This document shows, piece after piece, positions 16,778-24,197 of a stretch of 64,000 nucleotides of DNA. This stretch comes from Rhizobium sp. 16-488-2b. Lineage in GTDB: Bacteria; Pseudomonadota; Alphaproteobacteria; Rhizobiales; Rhizobiaceae. Under the pieces are notes generated by a model. The model was given only the letters and a program-made list of their open reading frames with translations, did not search any database and was not told the origin of the DNA. Location of the stretch: positions 476,177-540,176 of the forward strand of contig NZ_JAGHMF010000036.1 of the NCBI RefSeq assembly GCF_017741815.1, given 5' to 3'. Made by a program: the position numbers and the translations under genes. Positions within the stretch are counted from its first letter, which is position 1; each line of letters begins with the position of its first letter.

Positions 16778-18037
16778 TCAAGCTGCCTTGCCGTCGCCGA
16801 ACTTCGCGATCGAGGCCGCGAGTTCCGGGTGATCCTTGGCGTATTCGTCGAGCGGGATGTCGGCGACCGCCGCCTGCCAGGCCTGCTGCACGGCGCGAAC
16901 GCCGGCCGCCGGGCCACCTGGATGGCTGACGATGCCGCCGCCGCATAGATAAAGAAGATCGGTGGTGCGGCCGGTGCGGTTATAGGTGTCCGGCGCCTGG
17001 CCACCCCACTGGCCGGAGCCAGCGACCGGCAGCGGGCAGTCGGCCTTGCTGAACAGCGGCGTGCTCACGGCCTTGAAGGATTCGACGAAACTGTCGTCCG
17101 GTTCCCAATACTTGATGCGGATGCCGTTGATCTGGAACTGGTCAACGCCGAGCAGGCGCCAGAACTGCTGGTAGACCTTGAAATCGAGGCCGGCGCCGGG
17201 ATCGCGGGTCAGGATGTCCCAACCGTTGCGGTGCGCATGCAGTACGAGGCCCGAGCGCTTGCGCAGGAAGCTCATGCCGCCGAAGCCGATGGAATTGATG
17301 TTGACGACGGCGCAATTGCCGCCGGCCTTCAGGACGAGATCGTGATTGCGCATCATCTCGTCGGGATCGGCATGCGAGATGCCAAAGGCGTACATGACCT
17401 TCTTGCCGGTCTTCTGCTCGTGATCGAGGATCCTCGGCATGATGGCCGCTACGCGCTCCTTGAGCGGCGAATAGGCCGGACTCATCAGCTTTTCGTCGTC
17501 CTTGATGAAGTCGACGCCGGACTCGATCAGTTCGCCGACCAGCTCCGCCGTCTCATGCGGCCGCAGGCCAAGCGCCGGCTTGACGATCGTGCCGATGATC
17601 GGCCGACCTTCGACGCCGGTCAGCCTACGGCTGCCGGGCAGGCCGAATTGCGGGCCGGGATGGGCTGTGGCGAAGGCTTCGGGCAGCTTCATGTCGACGA
17701 TGCGGATGCCGCTCATGCCCTTGATCGAGAATACGCCGCCGATGGCGATGGTCATCAGGGCGGAGAGATCCGTGCCGATCGCGTCCATCGGGAAGGCGAT
17801 ATCGGCATCGGCGCGGTGAATGGGGCCGCTGCCGGGTGCTACTTCCGGCCAGGTCGGATATTCCGCATCGGGCAGGTGACGGATGGCGATAACTCGCGCG
17901 GCGACGCGCGCTTTCAGCTCTTCCGTTTCGCCGGGAACGGGGACGAACGTGCCGGTCGACTGATCGCTGGCGATCTTGGCGGCCATGGCCTCGACGCTGC
18001 CGGTCGTTTCGATGCGGTAGGTAACTGTGATCATCAT
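16778..18037 (-). CDS. oiaX: RuBisCO-like protein, 3-oxo-isoapionate-4-phosphate decarboxylase type
   Basis: This is a 419-residue form-IV RuBisCO-like protein. The lysine in GTIVKPALGL (about residue 153) and the carbamylation/metal motif DFIKDDE (Lys179, Asp181, Glu182) are retained. The RuBisCO loop-6 GKLEG-type lysine segment is absent; the corresponding region reads PVAGSGQWGG. It therefore should not fix CO2. Two outcomes are known in apiose pathways: a decarboxylase (OiaX) or a transcarboxylase/hydrolase (OiaT). The lerI and derI genes downstream handle L-erythrulose 1-phosphate, which favours OiaX. The start is one of two adjacent ATGs at 18037/18034, with AGGAGG about 14 bases upstream. 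Confidence 0.82.
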   Translation of the reverse strand: MMITVTYRIETTGSVEAMAAKIASDQSTGTFVPVPGETEELKARVAARVIAIRHLPDAEYPTWPEVAPGSGPIHRADADIAFPMDAIGTDLSALMTIAIGGVFSIKGMSGIRIVDMKLPEAFATAHPGPQFGLPGSRRLTGVEGRPIIGTIVKPALGLRPHETAELVGELIESGVDFIKDDEKLMSPAYSPLKERVAAIMPRILDHEQKTGKKVMYAFGISHADPDEMMRNHDLVLKAGGNCAVVNINSIGFGGMSFLRKRSGLVLHAHRNGWDILTRDPGAGLDFKVYQQFWRLLGVDQFQINGIRIKYWEPDDSFVESFKAVSTPLFSKADCPLPVAGSGQWGGQAPDTYNRTGRTTDLLYLCGGGIVSHPGGPAAGVRAVQQAWQAAVADIPLDEYAKDHPELAASIAKFGDGKAA

Positions 18038-18095
18038 GAGGTTTCGTTGCTCCTCCTGCCTAGGCCTAAAGTTTGCCATGGCGTCAACTCATGAA

Positions 18096-18109
18096 CTGGT
18101 ATAATGAGT
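18096..18109. promoter_or_regulatory. Candidate GntR-family operator, copy 2
   Basis: CTGGTATAATGAGT in the divergent region matches the apnO-upstream copy at 13 of 14 positions. It contains TATAAT reading rightward. Reading leftward it overlaps a possible -10 (TATACC) 16 bases from TTGCAG. A regulator bound here could control both the oiaX series and its own gene. Confidence 0.5.
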
Positions 18110-18209
18110 ATTCCAATTTCTGCAATGAAAATTTTTTGAAAGAGCACTGACCGATTTCAGACGACGGCCTTTCGTGCCGGGACGCTAGCATGCATAAAGG
18201 AGGGATATT

Positions 18210-18938
18210 GTGAGCCAGCGAGACACCATGAGCCAGCCAATCGAACAGATCGTGCGTCGCAAACTATCCGATGAGGTTTTTGATCGACTGGAGCGAATGA
18301 TCACGTCCGGCGAGCTTCGCCCCGGCGACGAGATGCCTTCGGAGCGGGTGCTGATGGAGCGCTTCGGGGTTGGAAGGCCGGCGATCCGCGAGGCGATGCA
18401 GTCGCTGGCCAACATGGGCTTGGTCAACATCTCGCACGGGGAGCGCGCCAAGGTTCTGCAGCTGACCGCAAGATCGATTTTCCGCCAGGTGGATCTGACG
18501 GCGAAGATCATGCTGGCGCAGTCCGCCGACTCGCTCGATCACCTCAAGAGCTCACGCATCTTCTTCGAGCGCGGCATGGCGCGCGAGGCGGCGGTCAAGG
18601 CCACGCCCGCCGACATCACCGATCTCCGCGATATCATCGAGGAGCAGCGCCGGTCGCTTGGCAACGCGGAAGACTTCATCGCCGCCGACATGCAGTTCCA
18701 TACGCGTATCGCGCAGATCTCGGGCAACCCGATCTTCGTCGCCGTCAGCGAGGCAATGCTGGCATGGCTGAAGGCCTATCACACGGACATGCTCATCTGG
18801 ACCGGCAAGGAGAAATTCACGCTGGTGGAGCATGAGCAGATCCTCGACTGTCTGGCGGCTAACGATGCGAATGGCGCGGAAGCCGCGATCTTGAAGCACC
18901 TCGAGCGCTCCAGTGCGCTCTATACCAATCGCGACTGA
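18210..18938 (+). CDS. GntR-family regulator, FadR/FCD subfamily
   Basis: This is a 242-residue regulator with an N-terminal winged helix (about residues 12-80, including PGDEMPSERVLMERFGVGRPAI) and a C-terminal helical FCD ligand domain. Metal-ligand-type residues are in MQFHTRIAQISGNP and a later VEHEQIL segment. Translation starts at GTG 18210, with AAAGGAGGG 5 bases upstream; the internal ATG at 18228 lacks such a site. It is divergent from the oiaX-to-dhaL series and is its likely repressor, with an apiose-pathway acid as probable effector (inference). Confidence 0.92.
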   Translation: MSQRDTMSQPIEQIVRRKLSDEVFDRLERMITSGELRPGDEMPSERVLMERFGVGRPAIREAMQSLANMGLVNISHGERAKVLQLTARSIFRQVDLTAKIMLAQSADSLDHLKSSRIFFERGMAREAAVKATPADITDLRDIIEEQRRSLGNAEDFIAADMQFHTRIAQISGNPIFVAVSEAMLAWLKAYHTDMLIWTGKEKFTLVEHEQILDCLAANDANGAEAAILKHLERSSALYTNRD

Positions 18939-18959
18939 CGTCGCTTTCATCGGTGAATA

Positions 18960-19003
18960 CGAAAACAGCGACCGGCCTGCGAGGCGGTCGCTGTTTTCGT
19001 TTT
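18960..19003 (+). terminator. Rho-independent terminator after the GntR gene (probably bidirectional)
   Basis: A perfect 15-bp stem (18960-18974 with 18985-18999) and a 10-base loop are followed by TTTT. The stem opens with AAAA on the other strand. The element can therefore also end leftward transcripts, although the GMC gene to the right ends before it. Confidence 0.85.
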
Positions 19004-19055
19004 GAGATCGGGAAGGTCTCGACCAGTACGGCCGAGACCTTCGTGAGCGCTAAAA

Positions 19056-20690
19056 TCAGATCTCCTTGATCAGCTGCTCGGCAATACGCACGCTGAGCGC
19101 CGCACCCGTCAGTGTCGGGTTCATGCACGATGCCGACGGCATGACGCTGGTGCCGGCGATGAACATGTTCGGGTGATCATGGGTGCGGCAATCGCGGTCG
19201 ACGACGCTGTCCTTCGGATCGTCGCCCATCCGGGTGGTGCCCATGACGTGCTGGCGATTCTGCCACTTGACGTCGGTCGACAGAACCTCGGCGTCGAGCA
19301 GCTGGGCGATCTTGTTCAGATCTTCCAGGCCACGATCGCGACCGGCGTTCCAGTAGTCGGTGACCGAGTAGTAAAGAACGGGAACCGGGATGCCGAGCGC
19401 GTCGAACTTGGTCTTCGACGGCGTTACGCGGTTTTCGGCGAGCGGCAGCGGCTCGAAATCGATCGCCCAGTTCAGCGAGCGGGCCGAATACTGGCGGATC
19501 ATCTCATCGAGCTTGGAACCCATGATGCCCTTCTTGATGAAGCCTTCGGTCATCTGGGCTGTCGGTACCGTGTTGCGGACCTTGATCTTGTAGCTCGGAT
19601 AATCCTTGCGGAAGGCGCCGTCGCGCTGGTTGAGATAGACCAGGAGCTCGGTCGGGCCTTCGCCCGGCCACATGTCCTCCTTGGTCAGCATGTTCATGCT
19701 GATGCCGGTGTGGTCCATGAGATTGCGGCCGACCTGATCCGACGAGTTGGCGATACCGTTCGGATATTTGTCCGAGGTCGAGATCAGCAGCAGCTTGGCG
19801 GACTCGATGCCGTAGGCGGCAAGCACGAAATAGCGCGCCGTCAGGCGATGCTCGGAATTGTCGGGCTTCTTGTACCAGACGGCGGTGATCTTGCCGTCGT
19901 CGCCGGCTTCCACCTTGTAGACAGGCGAGTTGTCCAGCAGCTTGGCGCCATGGCGTTCGGCTTCGTCGATGTGCATCGAGCCGTCATACTTGGCGCCGAT
20001 CGGACAGACCGGATTGCAGTTGTTGTTGCCGGCGCAGACCGGGCGGTTGCCGTAGGGGCGCGAGGCGCGGCCATGCGGCTCAAGTACCGGGTTGAAGCCG
20101 CCAACCGAGAGCTTTTCAGCCAGCGTCGTGAACATGTAGCTGGAATTCAGCTGCTTCATCGGGAAGGGCATGGAACGCGGCGGCATCGGGCCACCGCCCT
20201 GGCCGCTTTCGTCCTGGCCGTCGGTGCCGGTGACGCCGAGCTCCAGCTCCGCCTTGTTGTAATACTCCTCCAGATCGTCATAGCCGATCGGCCAGTCGCG
20301 GCCGCGGCCGTAGAGCGACTGGATCTTGAAGTCGTTGGGGATCATGCGCCAGAGCGCCGAACCGAAGTGCCAGGTCGTGCCGCCGACGACGCGCAGGTAG
20401 GAGGTGTTGTATTTAACCGGGCCTTCGTATTGCAGGTAGTCGCCATAGGTTGACGGCGCCCAGGGCATGCTCGGGAAGGGGGAGCCTGCGCCCTGCAGCT
20501 TGGCGTTTGCCAGCGAGAGCTTGACCGGAGCGTTGCGGAAGGTCTCGACGATCTCGCGGCGATCGACACGCGGGCCGGCTTCGAGAATGATGACTTTCTT
20601 GCCGGCCTTGGCGAGCTGTGCGGCGACGATGCCGCCCATGACACCCGATCCGATGACGATCAGGTCCGCATCATATGCGTCGTTTGCCAT
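19056..20690 (-). CDS. GMC-family membrane-bound FAD sugar/polyol dehydrogenase, large subunit
   Basis: This is a 544-residue FAD oxidoreductase. The dinucleotide motif GSGVMGG is at about residues 13-19 and the C-terminal GMC region includes HVMGTTRMGDDP. A cysteine cluster CAGNNNCNPVC (Cys spacing 6 and 4) matches the 3Fe-4S ligands of FAD-glucose/fructose dehydrogenase alpha subunits. It is co-directional with a Tat-exported small subunit 14 bases upstream and a triheme cytochrome c. The trio resembles gluconate, sorbitol or glucose dehydrogenases that pass electrons to ubiquinone in the periplasm. The exact substrate is undetermined. Confidence 0.9.
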   Translation of the reverse strand: MANDAYDADLIVIGSGVMGGIVAAQLAKAGKKVIILEAGPRVDRREIVETFRNAPVKLSLANAKLQGAGSPFPSMPWAPSTYGDYLQYEGPVKYNTSYLRVVGGTTWHFGSALWRMIPNDFKIQSLYGRGRDWPIGYDDLEEYYNKAELELGVTGTDGQDESGQGGGPMPPRSMPFPMKQLNSSYMFTTLAEKLSVGGFNPVLEPHGRASRPYGNRPVCAGNNNCNPVCPIGAKYDGSMHIDEAERHGAKLLDNSPVYKVEAGDDGKITAVWYKKPDNSEHRLTARYFVLAAYGIESAKLLLISTSDKYPNGIANSSDQVGRNLMDHTGISMNMLTKEDMWPGEGPTELLVYLNQRDGAFRKDYPSYKIKVRNTVPTAQMTEGFIKKGIMGSKLDEMIRQYSARSLNWAIDFEPLPLAENRVTPSKTKFDALGIPVPVLYYSVTDYWNAGRDRGLEDLNKIAQLLDAEVLSTDVKWQNRQHVMGTTRMGDDPKDSVVDRDCRTHDHPNMFIAGTSVMPSASCMNPTLTGAALSVRIAEQLIKEI

Positions 20691-20703
20691 TGTCTATATC
20701 CTG

Positions 20704-21198
20704 TCAGATCTTGCTGCCGGGCTTCGGTCCCCAGGCGTTCGGGCCGGGACCGTAGGTCGGAATGGGAAGGAGGCCCTTGGTCGGGCGGTACATGAGCGAT
20801 TTCTCGTAGGTGATGAGTTCCGCGTCCTGTGGCTCGCCGACCACGCCGAGATACCAGGCGGAGACAATCTTCGCGGAAGTCTTCATCTCAGGCTCGGCGG
20901 GCTTGGAGGCGAGAAAGCCATCCATGTCCTTGGCGCCGGACTGGCTCACCGCCTGCTGCAGGGCGGCGATGTCGGCCTTCAGCGTCTTGCTGCGCTTGGA
21001 GAGTGCCGCAAGGAAGCGTGCGCCGAGCACGGGGTCGAGCTCGTAGCCGGTCAGGAATTCGGAAAGCTTGGTAAAGCCCTGGACGTCATCGTCGGCCGCG
21101 AACGCTGATACGGGCGCTGCGAAGGAGGAGAGGACGGCCAGTCCCCCGACGGCCACGGTGGCGCGCAGGAGGTCTCGGCGGTGGAGGGGCCGGCTCAT
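20704..21198 (-). CDS. Tat-exported small subunit of the FAD sugar dehydrogenase
   Basis: This is a 164-residue protein with a twin-arginine signal (HRRDLLRATVAVGGLAVL, residues 6-23). The remainder resembles the sorbitol/glucose dehydrogenase small (gamma) subunit, which chaperones the GMC subunit through the Tat system. The family-like segment TYEKSLMYRP is near the C-terminus. The start at 21198 is chosen so the Tat motif sits at the N-terminus; an upstream ATG at 21231 would put 11 extra residues ahead of it. GMC translation begins 14 bases after its stop. Confidence 0.85.
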   Translation of the reverse strand: MSRPLHRRDLLRATVAVGGLAVLSSFAAPVSAFAADDDVQGFTKLSEFLTGYELDPVLGARFLAALSKRSKTLKADIAALQQAVSQSGAKDMDGFLASKPAEPEMKTSAKIVSAWYLGVVGEPQDAELITYEKSLMYRPTKGLLPIPTYGPGPNAWGPKPGSKI

Positions 21199-21281
21199 GA
21201 GAGAGCCCGCATTGTTCGGGTCGATTGGCATCGCTGATATCCTCGATGAGGCAGTCAGAACTGGGAGAAAGGGTGAAACGA

Positions 21282-22751
21282 TCAGGCGCGGGCCGGCTGC
21301 CGCCTGCGGCGGGCAACGAGCAGCGCGATGACGAGCGCGGCGAGGATCAGCGCCACGGCGACTGCCGGAACGATGAACGGTGCAACCGCAGCCAATACAG
21401 GCTTCTCTCCACCCTCGCGGACACGCAGGACGTCGGCTGCGGTGACGGTCACCTTGCCGTTGCCGAAATGACCAAGCACGTAGTTGCTGACATCGGCGAC
21501 GTCCTTGTCGGAAAGACGATCCGTGTAGGCGGCGTTCTCGCCGAAGGCCGGCATGAATGTCGGTACGCCGTCGATGGTGCGCGACAGGCCGAACAGGATC
21601 GTTGCGATCAGATTGTCCGGGCTGTTGCCGCCGGTTGCGGTATTGTGGAAGAGCGAAGGATAGTGGTCGTTGCCCTCGCCATCAACCTGGTGGCAAGCGG
21701 CGCAGGAGCCGCTGAAGATATGGAAGCCCTTCTCGGTCACGGCCTGGCCAGGCAGGCCACGTAGATCGAGTTCGGCCGTGGAGGGCTTGCCGACGTCGTA
21801 GCGCGGCGTGGCTTCGCCAGTGGTGATCGGCTTCGTATCTTTCAGGTAGACGACGAGCGACTTGAGGTCGGCCTCGGTCAGGTGCTGCATGCTGTGCTCG
21901 ATGGCTTCCGCCATCGGGCCGGCCGCCTGAGCCTTGCCTGCGACATGGCCGGTGCGCAGATACTGCACGAGTTCTTCGTCGGACCAGCCACCGATGCCAT
22001 CAACCTTGTCGGAGGTGATGTTCGGCGCGAACCAGGAGCCGATGGAGCCGCCCGAAAGCGCCTGGCTTCCGTTCTCCGCCATGAAGAGATTGCGCGGCGT
22101 GTGGCAGGTGCTGCAGTGCTCGAGAGCCTCGGCCAGATAGGCGCCACGGTTCCACTCGGCGGACTTGGATGCATCCGGCTGGAAGCGGTCCTTGTCGAGG
22201 AAGAGCAGGTTCCACACCGACATCGAGGCGCGGATGCTGAACGGGAACGGCAGCGCGGTTTTCTCCGGCGCGTGGTCGATCGGCTTCACGTCCTGCATGA
22301 AATAGGCGTAGAGCGCCGAGATGTCCTCGTCGGAGATCTTGGCGTAGGCCGTGTAAGGCATCGCCGGATAAAGATGGCTGCCATCCTTTGCAACGCCGTC
22401 GCGAACAGCGCGCGCGAAGTCTTCCTCGCTGTAGTTACCGATGCCGTCGGTCTTGGATGGCGTGATGTTGGTCGAGAAAATCTTGCCGAGCGGCGATTCG
22501 ATCGCATAGCCGCCGGCGAAGGGCTGTCCGGAGTTCGGCGCGGTATGACACGCTGCGCAATCGGCCGCGGTCGCGAGATAGCGTCCCCTCATGATCAGGT
22601 CGTTTGGCGTCGCTGCTTGATCTTGCGCCGAGGCTGCGCCGGTGATCGACACCAGCGCGGACAGACAGAGTGCGATCGATCGCAGGCGTTTGAAGGGAAG
22701 CCGAGAGGGTGCGGTGTGCAAGTGCATTATCGACGTGCTTTCATCAAGCAT
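21282..22751 (-). CDS. Triheme cytochrome c subunit of the membrane-bound dehydrogenase
   Basis: This is a protein of up to 489 residues with three c-type heme sites: CAACH at residues 65-69, CSTCH near 213 and CAACH near 340. It has an N-terminal signal peptide (ending GAASA at about 42) and a C-terminal transmembrane anchor followed by RRRR. This is the architecture of gluconate/sorbitol dehydrogenase cytochrome subunits, which carry electrons from the FAD subunit to ubiquinone. The start is uncertain: ATG 22751 or ATG 22727 both lack a strong ribosome binding site. It is the first gene of the leftward trio. Confidence 0.9.
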   Translation of the reverse strand: MLDESTSIMHLHTAPSRLPFKRLRSIALCLSALVSITGAASAQDQAATPNDLIMRGRYLATAADCAACHTAPNSGQPFAGGYAIESPLGKIFSTNITPSKTDGIGNYSEEDFARAVRDGVAKDGSHLYPAMPYTAYAKISDEDISALYAYFMQDVKPIDHAPEKTALPFPFSIRASMSVWNLLFLDKDRFQPDASKSAEWNRGAYLAEALEHCSTCHTPRNLFMAENGSQALSGGSIGSWFAPNITSDKVDGIGGWSDEELVQYLRTGHVAGKAQAAGPMAEAIEHSMQHLTEADLKSLVVYLKDTKPITTGEATPRYDVGKPSTAELDLRGLPGQAVTEKGFHIFSGSCAACHQVDGEGNDHYPSLFHNTATGGNSPDNLIATILFGLSRTIDGVPTFMPAFGENAAYTDRLSDKDVADVSNYVLGHFGNGKVTVTAADVLRVREGGEKPVLAAVAPFIVPAVAVALILAALVIALLVARRRRQPARA

Positions 22752-22907
22752 GAATAAACGACAACAGGCTTTGCATCACCTCCCACGAGCGTAGCCGATC
22801 CACGTCGCCGCGAGGCTGGATGCGACAAGCACCGGTTAAAGCCAATGTTAGAAAAGCAAATTACTGAAATTGCTTTGCAAATTCACTCTAAAGGAGGAAC
22901 TGACTTT

Positions 22908-22949
22908 ATGCGTCGATGTGTCACGTTCGCGACTTGGCAATCGTCATAG
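22908..22949 (+). CDS. Possible 13-codon leader ORF
   Basis: AAAGGAGGA sits 8 bases before an ATG that opens a 13-codon frame (MRRCVTFATWQSS) ending at TAG 22949. A near-perfect ribosome binding site in otherwise non-coding DNA is notable. However, the best promoter for the LysR gene (22934-22961) overlaps the ORF, so it would need a promoter further upstream. It may be fortuitous. Confidence 0.25.
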   Translation: MRRCVTFATWQSS

Positions 22950-22961
22950 CCGCGCTATACT
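22934..22961 (+). promoter_or_regulatory. Sigma-70-type promoter for the LysR gene
   Basis: TTGGCA (22934-22939) and TATACT (22956-22961) are separated by 16 bases and lie about 57 bases upstream of the GTG start at 23019. Both hexamers match the consensus at five of six positions. Confidence 0.55.
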
Positions 22962-23018
22962 GCGTTTGAAAATCAATTTGTCATACAAACAGTTTTCACG
23001 AAGAATGAAAGCTTCAAT

Positions 23019-23924
23019 GTGAAGTTCGACCTTATCGATTTGCGTATCTTCCTGGCTGCCGTCGACGGAGGAAGCCTGACGGTTGCGGCCAAGCAGAACA
23101 ATGTCGTCGTTGCCGCCGTCAGCGCGCGCTTGAAGCGGCTTGAAGAAGCCTTTGATCTCGAACTCTTCGAGCGCACTGGCCGTGGCATCAAGCCCACTTT
23201 GGCGGGCGAGATGCTGGCCAGCCATGCGCGGCAGATCATGGACGATGCGCGCCGTATCGAGGCCGACCTCGATGCCTTCGCCGATGGCCGCAGTGGCCGC
23301 GTCAGGCTGCTGTCCAACACCAATATGCTTGCCGAGCATCTACCACAGGCGCTTGGTGCCTTTTTGGCGCAGAACCCCGATATCAGCGTCAGCGTCGAGG
23401 ATAAGCCGAGCCTCGAGGCGGTGAACATGTTGAAACAGGGGCAGGCCGATATCGCGATCGTCGCTTCGTCCGCCGATATGAACGGCCTCGAGCGTTTCCG
23501 CTTCGTCCCCGACCGGCTGGTGTTGATTGCCCCAGGTGACATGGCGATGCCGTTGGGGCCAATCGCGTTCTCGCGGGTTCTCGATTTCAAGCTCATTGGT
23601 CAGCAGGGCGATCCGGCGCTGATGCAGTTCCTCAGACGCCACGCCAACGAGCTGGGGCGCACCCCGCATTTTCGGATGCTGATCAACGGTTTCGAGGCGA
23701 CATGCCGTGTCGTGGAGCAGGGCGCCGGCGTCTCCATCGTGCCGGAAAGCGCTGCCCGACGCTATGCGGGCCACATGAAGCTCCAAGTCTTTCCGATCGA
23801 CGAAGCCTGGGTCGAACGAGAGCTATATGTTTGCGTGAAGAACGAAATGCAACTTCCGGGATACGCCAGAGCGTTGCTGGTGCATCTCAAGAATTACGTG
23901 CGCGATTTTGATGAGGTTGCGTGA
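23019..23924 (+). CDS. LysR-family transcriptional regulator
   Basis: This is a 301-residue LysR-type regulator. The N-terminal helix-turn-helix (about residues 1-60) includes FLAAVDGGSLTVAAKQNNV, and a C-terminal periplasmic-binding-like effector domain follows. It starts at GTG 23019 (MKFDLIDLRIF after initiation). It is divergent from the cytochrome c/GMC dehydrogenase operon across a 267-base gap and is its probable regulator. The effector is unknown. Confidence 0.92.
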   Translation: MKFDLIDLRIFLAAVDGGSLTVAAKQNNVVVAAVSARLKRLEEAFDLELFERTGRGIKPTLAGEMLASHARQIMDDARRIEADLDAFADGRSGRVRLLSNTNMLAEHLPQALGAFLAQNPDISVSVEDKPSLEAVNMLKQGQADIAIVASSADMNGLERFRFVPDRLVLIAPGDMAMPLGPIAFSRVLDFKLIGQQGDPALMQFLRRHANELGRTPHFRMLINGFEATCRVVEQGAGVSIVPESAARRYAGHMKLQVFPIDEAWVERELYVCVKNEMQLPGYARALLVHLKNYVRDFDEVA

Positions 23925-24197
23925 GCGCGGAGGCGCTCTGCTGGCCAGTAAGGCCGCGATTACATGAATTCGCGCGCCGATGTCAATATAGACGGGCATG
24001 AACGTGGTGGTTTGAATTTATACATTGTTAAAGCATTTAAGATTTTAACTATATGCAAGACATCGGCAATCGCTCGATCTGCATGACGCAGCCAGTCTAA
24101 CTCCCAAAAATTCAGCGAGTGCGCACATCGCGGCGATGTGGCGTCGTATCATTCATTCATACCGGCGCCTGGATCAGGCCACCGCATAGGTTTTCTT

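Noticed and set aside
15439..17004. Extended N-terminus of the DUF1537 kinase up to 17004
   Set aside because: The extra 77 codons lie inside the RuBisCO-like gene and are low-complexity arginine/proline-rich. The family start motif follows ATG 16773 directly.
16778..18037. Functional CO2-fixing RuBisCO
   Set aside because: The carbamylation motif is present but the loop-6 lysine segment is replaced, and the gene lies in a sugar-acid pathway without a small subunit or phosphoribulokinase.
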